Source of the DNA: Fonticula-like sp. SCN 57-25
Lineage: Eukaryota; Nucleariida; Rotosphaerida
Reading direction: 5' to 3'
NCBI GenBank assembly: GCA_001724245.1
Contig: MEDX01000022.1
Location: 1-46,690 of the forward strand
DNA: 46,690 bases
Shown: positions 10,108 through 18,916 of the stretch, piece by piece
Layout of the letters: every line of letters starts with the position of its first letter
Position numbering within the stretch: position 1 is the stretch's first letter
Position numbers and translations under genes: made by a program
The notes under the pieces: model-generated
The model's database searches: none
Seen by the model: only the letters and a program-made list of their open reading frames with translations
What the model was told of the DNA's origin: nothing

Positions 10108-11466
10108 TTAAAAGTCTACGAGTGAAGCGAGGAGCCCGCCGGCGGTGAGGACAAAGCCCGACGCCTCGAGCCACCACACGCTGAATGACAAGACGGGCCC
10201 GAGGACGGCGCCCATGTGCGTGGCCGCCGGGTTGGCGAAGGCCGGGATCCCGTACTGATCGCCGCCGACGGCCGCGAGCATGGCGGCGAGTAGGAGCGAC
10301 ATGAGCGGCAGCGCAATGCACTGGAGCGCGACGGCGTTGATGTGGAAGAGCGACGGCGTCACCATGGCCTTGAGATTGTTGTACGACATGCGGCCGGGCA
10401 CCTCGGACGCCTTCTTGATGCTGCGCGGGACAGCGTCGAAATAGGCCTGCAGGTACGCGCGGTACGCGAGCAGCTGCACGGCCGCGGAGGCAAGCGCGAG
10501 AGAGCAGCGCACGGTTGAACGCCACGCGACGGGGATGGCCGACCCCACGTGCACCTGGAAGGAGATGGTCGTCAGAAGGGGCAGGATGATGGCCGCGTGG
10601 AGCAAAAACTGCCGAACGAGGCCGGTGTCGGGCGAGTTCAGCGCTTCGAAATGCCAAGTGGCACGGCGGCGGAAGACAATGGAAAAGACGCCGGTGCAGA
10701 AGGAGAGCACGAGGGCGAGCGACAGCTGCATGCTGCTGTACGTCATGCGGAACTCGGACGAGATGGGGAGGTTGGCGACGCGCGTAAAGTCAGCGTACAT
10801 GTCCGCCATCGCCGCGTGGGCTGTCAAGTGAGGGTGATTAGTACAAAATAAATCGAATAGAAAAGACGCACAGCTTTCGAGGTCAAAGTCGAGGATGCCA
10901 GCCGAGGCGCCGGCGTACGCGAGGAGAATGAAAGCAAAGGTCCCGACGGCGATCATGACGGCGCGCTGCGTCTCGCTACGCTGCACCGACGCGCGCATAC
11001 TAGCAATGGCGAGGTTCTTGGACGCGTACACGATCGCGATGCAGAGCCAGATGAGGCCCCAGTCGGTCGACTGCTCCTTGTAGTGCATGATCACGCGGGA
11101 TGCAGCGAGGATGATAAAGGCGCACAGAGAAAACAGGACAGTGCTCTGCAGGGCGTCCCAGCTGTGGCGGTTAGCCAGAAAGCCTTCAGTAGCGCGTGCG
11201 GGAAGGCCGATGCGCGTGCGCTCAAGCTTCAGCTCGCCGAGATCGCTCTTGGCGACAGTCAGCTCGGTCGCCAGCTGCGACAGCGAGGAACCCTTGTTGC
11301 CGGCAGCATTGAGAGGAACGCGAAAGAGCTGGAGCATGTCACTGTCAGACGGCAACTGGTAGTAGTAAATGCCGACCAGAAGCCGCTGCGTAAAATGCAG
11401 GAAATTGCGCAGGCGCCATATTAAGAACACGACGACCACCGAGGCCGTCAGCTGCGTCCCCAGCAT
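10108..11466 (-). CDS. TMEM161: TMEM161 family multi-pass membrane protein
   Basis: Two exons, 11466-10872 and 10820-10108; 435 residues. The first ATG opens MLGTQLTASVVVVFLIWRL, comparable to the start of TMEM161A/B. Around eight hydrophobic segments follow. The strongest family signature is near residues 335-385: LQAYFDAVPRSIKKASE, PGRMSYNNLKAMV and NAVALQCIALPLMSLL, equivalent to the LQAYLN..., GRI...LQ..V and VIALQYIAPL blocks of animal TMEM161. TMEM161B is linked in vertebrates to cardiac rhythm and cortical development; its molecular activity is not settled. The 51-nt intron (10871-10821) is a multiple of three without stops, so retention would insert 17 residues. The open frame continues upstream only from a TTG, so 11466 is preferred. 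Confidence 0.85.
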   Translation of the reverse strand: MLGTQLTASVVVVFLIWRLRNFLHFTQRLLVGIYYYQLPSDSDMLQLFRVPLNAAGNKGSSLSQLATELTVAKSDLGELKLERTRIGLPARATEGFLANRHSWDALQSTVLFSLCAFIILAASRVIMHYKEQSTDWGLIWLCIAIVYASKNLAIASMRASVQRSETQRAVMIAVGTFAFILLAYAGASAGILDFDLESCASFLFDLFCTNHPHLTAHAAMADMYADFTRVANLPISSEFRMTYSSMQLSLALVLSFCTGVFSIVFRRRATWHFEALNSPDTGLVRQFLLHAAIILPLLTTISFQVHVGSAIPVAWRSTVRCSLALASAAVQLLAYRAYLQAYFDAVPRSIKKASEVPGRMSYNNLKAMVTPSLFHINAVALQCIALPLMSLLLAAMLAAVGGDQYGIPAFANPAATHMGAVLGPVLSFSVWWLEASGFVLTAGGLLASLVDF

Positions 11467-11491
11467 GATGATGTGATGCGAGGCGGGTTCA

Positions 11492-11551
11492 CTTGAGGGG
11501 CAGATTCCCTTGAGGGGCAGTGATATTGTAGTGCCCAATTTGAATTTGGGC
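11492..11551. promoter_or_regulatory. Tandem CTTGAGGGGCAG plus palindrome upstream of TMEM161
   Basis: CTTGAGGGGCAG occurs at 11492-11503 and 11509-11520 (17-bp spacing). Then GCCCAA (11533-11538) and TTGGGC (11546-11551) form inverted arms around seven AT-rich bases. All lie 26-85 bp upstream of the TMEM161 ATG, in the 196-bp interval shared with the divergent shugoshin-like gene. Their role is inferred from position and repetition. Confidence 0.5.
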
Positions 11552-11662
11552 AGGTCTTTCAGCGGTGTCCTGCTCTGCGCCTTCGTACGGCTCTCTTATC
11601 TGTAGCTGACAACAGAAATAGTGCAATAAGCGGTACTAAAAAGCTTTTTTTAACGCCGAGGC

Positions 11663-12426
11663 ATGTCGAACAATGAGCGCCAAAAATATCTTAAGACGAA
11701 TAATGAAATTATTCGGTCAAATGCCATATTGAGCGGCCAGCTTCGGGCGAGCCAGCAGACGTGTCAGGCTCTGGAAAAGGTGAACCATGAGCTGCAACGG
11801 CAGGCGCAGCGCAGCAGGATGGCGCTGGAAGCGGCCAATGCGCGCGCCGCCGTCGTCCTTGTACGTTTCCGTATTTCTTGATATCGCATTCTAATACATT
11901 ATTCAAACGCAACAGGATGTATCAATAGCGCTGGTGAATGACGTTGCGAGCAGTGTTGTGGCAGCATCGCACACACTTCGGGCGGGGCTGGATAGGCTTG
12001 AGCAACTGAGCGCCGAGCATAGTGCGCGATAATACACTGATAATTTTGGATAATTTACACGCTAACGCAATGAAAGATATGTCACAAGACGAGCAGCCGC
12101 CCGACTCGCCTATCGCTAATGTGGATGTAGCATACAAAGCGCGCAACAAGGCAAGCGGACGCCGCAGCACGATCGGCGGCCGCAGCAAGAGCGGCAAACG
12201 CAACGACGACGCAATGCCAGTGGCGGACCCCGCCGCAGCAGTCGCAGCAAGCATGCACAAGAATGCACTCTCGCCAGTGCCAGAGTCGCCGCCACAACAC
12301 TGCGACAAGGAAAACGCACCGCCGCCGTTGCCTTTGACGCCCGCCAAGCAGCGTGTTTCATATGCAGATGCAGCCAAATCGCCGCCTCGAATCAAGCAGT
12401 CTCTCATGCCGCGCACTACCTTGTAA
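11663..12426 (+). CDS. Shugoshin-like coiled-coil protein (tentative)
   Basis: Exons 11663-11860, 11916-12021 and 12077-12426; 217 residues. Both introns are 55 nt. The N-terminal 70 residues form a coiled coil (NNEIIRSNAILSGQL ... LEKVNHELQRQAQRSRMALE), and a second helical part follows. The C-terminal half is Pro/Ser-rich, with a basic patch (ASGRRSTIGGRSKSGKR), a KEN box (CDKENAPPP) and a closing basic segment RVSYADAAKSPPRIK. An N-terminal coil, a KEN degron and a C-terminal basic (V)SY motif recall shugoshin, the PP2A-binding protector of centromeric cohesin, but the match is weak. Another APC/C-regulated chromosome or spindle protein is equally possible. Without the second intron the frame would stop at 12030. 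Confidence 0.5.
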
Positions 12427-12494
12427 CTTTCTGATATACAATGCCAAATATGCCCCACTATGACCCCAAATCCTCGATCAGCTTGCACCGAACC

Positions 12495-12508
12495 CAGTTT
12501 GCAGTTTG
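12495..12508. promoter_or_regulatory. Tandem heptamer CAGTTTG x2 upstream of symplekin
   Basis: CAGTTTGCAGTTTG ends 20 bp before the symplekin ATG at 12529. The same heptamer, in one or the other orientation, is repeated in tandem at 17276-17296, 18881-18894 and 23727-23738, each time just upstream of a start codon. Confidence 0.55.
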
Positions 12509-12528
12509 CACTCATCGTCGTTGGGAGG

Positions 12529-15500
12529 ATGGCGGCGACCGACGAAGAGGTGGTGGAGCTCCTCAACGCGGTCAAGGTCGCCACCGACCGCGAGGAAAAG
12601 ATCAGCCTCCTCACGCGCATAGAGGACTCGCTTATTAGAGTGGTGCGCAGGCCGGGTGAACAATGTGGGTTGCATCTAACGGATCCTTTTTGTCGATTAG
12701 GCTCCGGCGCTCCTGCCAAAGTACCTGGACGATGTCCTGTCGCTACAGACGGATCGCCTCGCCGACGTGCGGGCGTTCATAGCAGGTTTTATAGGCGACG
12801 CGTTCCGCTTGAATGCTTCATGTGCGCTCTTTCCTTTAATGTTTGTTCGAGTCTAATCCTTACAAAAGTGTTGCCGCGCACGACGCTGCATCTGCGGCTG
12901 CTCGCCAATGACGAGAGCCCAAATGTAGTCAAGCGCGTAATCCTCACGCTGTCCCACATCCTTCCGAGCGCCTTTGTGGCTGCGTCGGCAGGCAGCGTGG
13001 AGCAGGCCACGTGGAATGAGTTGGTAGAGACGGCAGACGTCCTAGCGCGCAGTGCCGAGTCGCCCAATGTGGGCGTGCGCACCCACGCGATCAAGTTTCT
13101 CCAGCGGTTAGCGCAGCTGTTTAGCAGCCGCGAGGACGCGTCCCCCGACGTGCGCATTATTGAATGTGCGTGTTACATTACTAACGCGAATGTAAAGCCA
13201 CCAAATGACCCGTCACCCGCGAGCGTCCCTGCGTCGCACCCGTTCCTCAAGACGGACGATCTGCACCAGCTCGGCCAGCGTTACCTCGACCTGTTTGTCC
13301 AAGTGCTTGACGCCCGTGTCGAGTACGTTTCTATGCCGTTTCCTCGCTTTTCCTGCTCACTAAACGCGTTCGCCGCGCAGTTCGATGCTTGCCTGCACGA
13401 TGGCCGCCGTCGCCTCCGTCCCCCTTCTCGTCAAGGCTCGCCGCCAGTTTGCCTCCGTTCTCATCCCCGCTCTCATTCGCCTGGTCGAGTGGGACGCCGA
13501 GGGCGCGACCGCCAGCCAGCGCACCTCCTTTTACGACGGTCTCCGCCGCACGCTGACTCAGCTCAAGACAGGCAGCGCGGCCGCTGCTGCGCCCTTTTCC
13601 GCCGACATTGACAACGCCGTCGACGAACTCGGCGAGCTCCGCACCGCTGGCCGCGACCCTGCCGCCGCCCGCGAGGCCCGCAAGCGCGCGCGCGAAGAAC
13701 TCGAAGCCGCCTCTGCCCCCGACATTGACGAGTCCGCCGGGAAAGTACCCCGTCTGGCCGACGACGCCGACGTCAAGACGCTCCCGCCACACGTGCCCGA
13801 CCTCGCCGCAGTTCAGTCGATCCCGATCGAGTACGCCGTCCCCATGGTGACTCAGTGCATTGCGTCGGTCCCGCCAACGCAGCCGCACAACTTTGACCAC
13901 TTTCACGCCATTTTCTGCGCGTCGTTTGCGGTGCTCACTGGCACACAGGCCAAGCCGCAGGTCGCCGCGGCGGCAGCGGCAGCGGTCAATGCAGTGGCTG
14001 TACAGGCCGCGCGCCCCGCCGCGCCGCGCAAGCCGTACGTCCTCGCTGTTCCTGAGCGCATCGAGGCCGACGGCGCTGCGGCGGCGATGCTTCGCGACGC
14101 CTTTGATCGCATTTTGGAGCAGCAGGATGCCGTCAAGCCGTTTGGGCGTCGCGCTGACGGCTGGGCGATTCTTGTCAAGACGGTCGCCGCGCGCATTGTA
14201 GAGGACGAGGAGATGGTGGAGGGCGAGGAGGGAAGTGAGGAGAGCGCGTTTGAGGCGCAGGCGCAGTCGTACATGGCGGATAGGCTGCTTGAGTATATTG
14301 CGGGAAGGTTGGGTGAGAGGGTACATCTTGCCGCCGCGTGGCTCATGGAGGAGCATAGGCACGCATACAATAGCGCAACGGTACGTAGATGGACTGTTGA
14401 TTGGTAATGAAAGTGTGTTTGTCTAGGGATGTATTGCCGTTTGTGTCATTGTTGTAGGGCTTTTGTTGCTGTTTATGCTCTTTCCAGTGTCATTTTCTTG
14501 TCAATTATCTTTTCTAACTATTGCCACAGAGATACGAGGAGCGCTTTGACCGCCTGCAGGCCGCCTACGAGCGCGGCGCCGAATCGAGTGACGACATTGC
14601 GCTTCTCAAGCTGCTCGAGCTCGCCCCCGTCCTAAGCGACGGCACTTTTTCGCTCGTCCGCCGCCTCTGTTCAGACCCCAAGCGGTGCGTTTCGTATTTA
14701 ATTGCTGTGAATTTCCTGTTTGTGTTGCCTATCTTGCGTTTGCTTACCACTACTTTCTCTTTAGGTTGAGGCTTGGAATTTACGTTTTGCGCGACATTAT
14801 TGACCAGCGCGAACCGTTCCGCGCGCGCGCCCTCGGCGCCCTCCTCTCCTACTGCGCCGACGCCTCGCGCGGCATCCGCTCCGCTGCCATTGTCCAGGCT
14901 CGCAAGTGGTCGCCCGAGTCGACCGTCGGCGAGTCGGTCGAGCGGTTTGCCACGAGCTGCCTCGAGCTCGTCACGGCGGAGCGGCTGCCCGTCGGTGGCC
15001 CCGCAGTCGCCCTCGGAGTCGCTCAAAAGGAAGAAGAAGGTGACGTGGACATGGAAGGGGAAGAACATGAAGGTGAACATGATGGTGAACATGAAGGAAA
15101 TGGTGAGCATGAGCATGAACAAGATGGTGAGCATGAAGGAGATCATGAGGAAAATCATGAAAATCACGAGGAAAATGAGGCTATTGAAGCTTCTGCCGAT
15201 GGATGGACTGATGCGACTGCGCTGCCGTGCGTCGAGCTGTACTTTTCGCTGTGCGCCCGCAAGCACTCGCTGTTCCCCGGCCTCGTATCGGTCTATGAGC
15301 GGTCGTGCGCGTCGGTGCAGACTGTGATGCGGACGCATATTGCCGGCATGGTGCGCGCGATGGGCGCCTCTGCGACCGTCCTCGTTGACTTTGTGCGCAA
15401 TTTTACTCCCGCTGCCGAGCCGCTGGCGCTCAAGGTGGTGCTCGCGCTGAGCGAGACGAGCGCTGTTGCCGCCATCGCGCCCGCCGTTCGCTCCGTCGTT

Positions 15501-16202
15501 GAAGAGCGCGGCATCGACCCGCGCTTCCTTTTGCCTGTCATTCCCGCCCTGACGCGCTCCGACATTGTGGCTCTTCTCCCGAGCATTGTTCTTGCGAGCA
15601 CGCCCGCCGCGACGAGCGAGGTGCTGACGCGGCTCGCGGACCCGACGCGGTCGAGCCCCGTTCGTCCCGACGAGCTGCTCGTGCTGCTGCACCAGCAGGA
15701 GGCGCTCGACAAGCGGCGGCTCGTGCAGGCGACGCAGGTGTGCATTGCCAACCGCGCAGTGTACACGCAGGAAGTCATGGCGGCGGTGCTCAAGCAGCTC
15801 GTGCAGCTGAATACGGTGCCGACGCTGACGCTCAGGACGGCGATCGTGTCGCTCGAGGCGTTCCCGCCGCTCGAGCCGCTCATGCGCGACCTGCTCATAA
15901 GGCTCGTGCCAAAGCGCGTGTACGAGTCAAAGATCTTGTTTGACGGGTTTATCAAGTGCGCGGAAAAGCTGCGCGCCGACTCGGCGTCGGTCACGCTGCG
16001 GCTGCCGCAAGAGTACCTTGAGGAAGCGCTCAAAAAGTCAGCCAAGCTAAAGGATGACGTGGCGCAGGCGATGCTGAGGCTGCCGGCGACAGAGAGGGCG
16101 GCGAGGTTTGACCATATCGTAAAGATGCTCGAGAGGCTCGGCGTCAAGATGGAGGCGGAGCAGCCGGCGGAGGTGGCGAGCGAGCAGGTCGAGCAGCAGT
16201 AG
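12529..16202 (+). CDS. SYMPK: Symplekin, cleavage/polyadenylation scaffold
   Basis: Exons 12529-12642, 12701-12821, 12869-13149, 13198-13322, 13381-14380, 14530-14684 and 14765-16202; 1077 residues. Symplekin (yeast Pta1) scaffolds CPSF and CstF in mRNA and histone pre-mRNA 3'-end processing. The N-terminal HEAT-type region shows LLPKYLDDVLSLQTDR, DVRAFIAGFIGDA and NVVKRVILTLSH, as in symplekin. The C-terminal domain includes RPDELLVLLHQQEA, YTQEVMAAVLKQLVQ, LEPLMRDLLIRLVPK and ILFDGFIKCAEKL. Between them, about residues 687-741, sits a His/Glu/Asp/Gly repeat tract. The 48-nt segment 13150-13197 has a GTGCGC donor and TACTAAC branch-like site but is in frame and stop-free, so it may instead be coding; the other five introns are firm. 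Downstream of the shugoshin-like gene on the same strand, 102 bp apart. Confidence 0.93.
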
Positions 16203-16397
16203 GTGATTGCTGGACAGTGTTTGAATGCGTCTGCGCAGTGTAAAACTATTGTAAATATACCAATTAACATCATTTTACTGTCATTTTGGTGTCATTTCGT
16301 ATCAGGTCGCTTTATGTTGCTTCATTTAGTGTCATATTGTATATTGCTGTTGCTGAAATCAGTGGCTCTGCTTACACAGGGACAAAAAATAGCGCGT

Positions 16398-17239
16398 TTA
16401 AGGCTTGTCCTCGAGCTTCTCCGCGTTGTAAAAGGCGACGAGCGCGGCGGTGACCTTGCCGTACGCGTCAAAGTACGACTTCATGTCGGCGAGGAGCTCC
16501 TCGTTGTCGCCGACGCCGAGCGTCTTGTAAAAGGTGGCGCGGTTCGGGCACGCCTTGACGGCCAGCTAGCAGGGGATCAGCGGGGCGGAAAGAGAAAGAT
16601 TAAGCGCACGTGGAAGATCGGGCGCGTGAGCATGTTGTGGTGCTTGGAGAGCGACGCCGAGTACGCCTCGGAGAACGACTTGCTGAGCTCCTCGGTGATG
16701 TTTGTAAGCGAACGCGAAAAGGTAAGCGTCAGGAACTCCATGCCGCTGTGAATCGTGACATATTCGCCGCGTCAGTAAGGCAAATTAAGACTTGTAAAGA
16801 TATATGCGCACCGCTTGAACCACAGGAGCGAGCGCGTGACGGGCTGGTCCTTTGGCGTGTCGATCTTTTCCGAGTGAACGAGCTGCTGGAGCGTCGCGTT
16901 CTTCTCGGGATCGGCCTTGTAGCGCGTCTCAACAGCCTGAAACAGTACAATTAGTAAAGAATAGAGAGTAACCAATAATGCCGTACGGAAACGTTGCGCT
17001 CCATGTCCGACTTGACGGGCGAAAAGGCGACATTCTGGAGCATGTCTGGGGGAGAGCGACCGGCGTGAGACGCACAAACAAACAATTGAGCCGCGACGAG
17101 TCGTACCGAAAATCTTGCAGAGTCCGCGCGCGGCCTCGACAAACTGCTTGGTGGGAATGGAGCCGTCCTCGCCGATCGCCTTGAGGACGTCCTCCCAGCG
17201 CACTTCCATCTTTTGAAAAAAGGTGCCGTCGGCCGACAT
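16398..17239 (-). CDS. GLTP: Glycolipid transfer protein
   Basis: Exons 17239-17107, 17045-16987, 16936-16812, 16745-16610 and 16565-16398; 206 residues (human 209). GLTP moves glycosphingolipids between membranes from the cytosol. The sugar-recognition residues line up in FSPVKSDMERN (Asp58 and Asn62, equal to human Asp48 and Asn52), LLWFKRG (Trp103, equal to Trp96) and SKHHNM (His142, equal to His140). The conserved lysine three residues after the Asn (human Lys55) is Ala65 here, which could alter headgroup preference. Introns are 61, 50, 66 and 44 nt. A triple CAAACTG repeat lies 37-57 bp upstream of the ATG. The gene converges on symplekin with 195 bp between stop codons. Confidence 0.93.
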
Positions 17240-17928
17240 GGCTGCGGTCGATCACACGTCCCGATGAAACTTGGCCAAACTGCAAACTGCAAACTGATCG
17301 TAAGGGAAAAGGGGAGATCAGGGGAAGTGACGCGTGGGGAGACTCGATAACACCGTGGTGTCTTAATTAAAGTGCTTCAAAATGTCAAGGAGACAAAGAA
17401 AAGACAAGAAATGGTTCAAAAAGACTGCTTTTGTCTATGTCCATTAAACGTGTTGAGTGATTATGGAGGTCTGTTTACTATGTGCGAGATAGGGGAGGAT
17501 GACTGGTCAATATCCAAAAGTCTTTCCAGCTGCTCACAAGCGAAGTACAAGATAGATATGAACCAAATAAAATGCCTGGCAATGTTTGGAGTCGATTAAA
17601 AGCGATTTGTGCATGCAGCGACAATTTTTGTGAAAAATCTCCAAAAATTCAATCTGGCGCGTGACATGACATTTTATTGTATATCTTTGCCAATTTCAGT
17701 GGACAACTGTACTATACAGATAAAAACGTGTTCAAGCAAAGCATTATACTTGTAAATCAAATAGTTTTTCAAGTGTGCATCGGCGCGAAGTACTGAATAT
17801 GGGTTGGATCATTGCGCTGTTCTCTGCATTATACAATCTCCCGCCAAATCTGTACACGAGACGTAGTTTTACAATACACAAATACACAAAACACACACCT
17901 TTCCGCCATACTAGAGCGTGAAAATTGT
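17240..17928. other. Long intergenic stretch between GLTP and RPC31
   Basis: About 690 bp, the longest gap in the window and AT-rich. An open frame at 17372-17599 has no family resemblance, poor composition and no splice context, so I do not call it. The GLTP-proximal end holds the triple CAAACTG repeat. No tRNA or snRNA was recognised. Confidence 0.45.
17276..17296. promoter_or_regulatory. Triple tandem heptamer CAAACTG upstream of GLTP
   Basis: Three perfect back-to-back CAAACTG units (17276-17282, 17283-17289, 17290-17296), 37-57 bp upstream of the GLTP ATG on the opposite strand. The most regular member of the recurring promoter motif described under findings. Confidence 0.6.
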
Positions 17929-18844
17929 TTAAAAGACGGCACCGTCGCCCTCACCGTCCATGTTGTCGTCATCATAGTCATCGCCCGTCTCGAACTGCAT
18001 CTGGTAGTCGTCGTCGTACTCTTCCTCTTCCTCGGCTTCTTCCTCTGCAAACCACATGTGAGCAAGAGCATCATATGCCAGTAACAAAGTGTATGACAAA
18101 GTGACAAAGTGCATATCAAAGTGTGTGCTAAAACAAAGAGTGTTGACGCACCTTCGTTCTCCTCTTCTTCCTCGTCGTCCGCGTCGTCCTTGCCCGCGCG
18201 CTCCTTTTCGAGCTGCGCAAGACGCTCGAGCTCCTCTAACCGCTTCATCGAGTACATCTCGGCAACGTCGGGGCGGATCATCGGGCCGCGCGCTGCAAGA
18301 TGTCAGCCAGTGGCAGTGTAATGAACAAAGTGCGCACCGATGGGGCGGCGCGTTCCGCTCTTGAGCGACTGGATACCCTGGAGCTCTTCCGGGAACAGCA
18401 GCAAGTCTTCATAAAGGAGAACAAAGCGCGTCAGATAAACGTGGCAAGATGAAAGTGCGTACTGGTGCGAATGTCCTGCACGCGGGCAGTGTGGCGTGCC
18501 TGGTAGTGATCAGTGTACCGCTCAATATCTAATGGGGATCAATGTCACTGTGAGCACAATAGCATGAAAGATGCAATGGAATGTACCGCGAGGACGGTCG
18601 GGGTTGGGCAGAAAGTAGGGCGATCTCCGCATGTCGCTGCGGAAGGCGCGCCGCGCAAAGATGAGCTTTTTCTCCTCGTCGGTCGCATCGCGCACGGCGG
18701 GAATGCGGATTTCCTACGCGGCAAAAAAGTCAATACACAACAATACACAGCTGCGCATAAAGATGGGCGCACGGGGAACCGCTTTGGCGCCGGAGCGACG
18801 GCGCTCGCCTTGCGCGGCGTGTACGCGTTCTTCTTGGGCGGCAT
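17929..18844 (-). CDS. RPC31: RNA polymerase III subunit RPC31 (POLR3G/RPC7)
   Basis: Six exons: 18844-18773, 18713-18587, 18528-18463, 18406-18338, 18292-18152 and 18044-17929; 196 residues. The subunit belongs to the RPC82-RPC34-RPC31 trimer needed for Pol III initiation. Family features in order are a short basic N-terminus, RRAFRSDMRRSPYFLPNP, DIERYTDHYQAR, LPEEL-like FPEELQGIQSLKSG, a helix MYSMKRLEELERLAQLEKER, and a very acidic C-terminal tail (EEEEENE ... EEEEEYDDDYQ ... DNMDGEGDGAVF). Introns are 59, 58, 56, 45 and 107 nt; the last contains four CAAAGTG copies. It shares a 72-bp bidirectional promoter with SAS10, another gene of RNA and ribosome production. Confidence 0.9.
18085..18123. 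repeat. Clustered CAAAGTG heptamers in RPC31 intron 5
   Basis: CAAAGTG begins at 18085, 18097, 18105 and 18117, all inside the 107-nt intron 18151-18045. A further copy lies in intron 4 (18325). The core is the reverse complement of CACTTTG, which forms tandem repeats in the MEIOB/carrier promoter. Confidence 0.6.
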
Positions 18845-18916
18845 CCCTCGAGTGCCCGCGCCGTTCAGTCAACTGCAGATCAGTTTGCAGTTTGCACCCC
18901 ACGAGGTCGAATCACC
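18845..18916. promoter_or_regulatory. 72-bp bidirectional promoter RPC31/SAS10
   Basis: Only 72 bp separate the two divergent start codons (18844 and 18917). The tandem CAGTTTG pair at 18881-18894 sits in its middle, about 37 bp from one ATG and 23 bp from the other. Shared control of a Pol III subunit and a ribosome-biogenesis factor is a reasonable inference. Confidence 0.65.

Noticed and set aside
10108-11538. Longer TMEM161 N-terminus from 11538
   Set aside because: That start is a TTG; the first ATG at 11466 gives the N-terminus expected for the family, and the upstream part carries promoter repeats.
17372-17599. 75-codon open frame in the GLTP-RPC31 gap
   Set aside because: No family resemblance, AT-rich composition unlike neighbouring exons, and no splice or start context.
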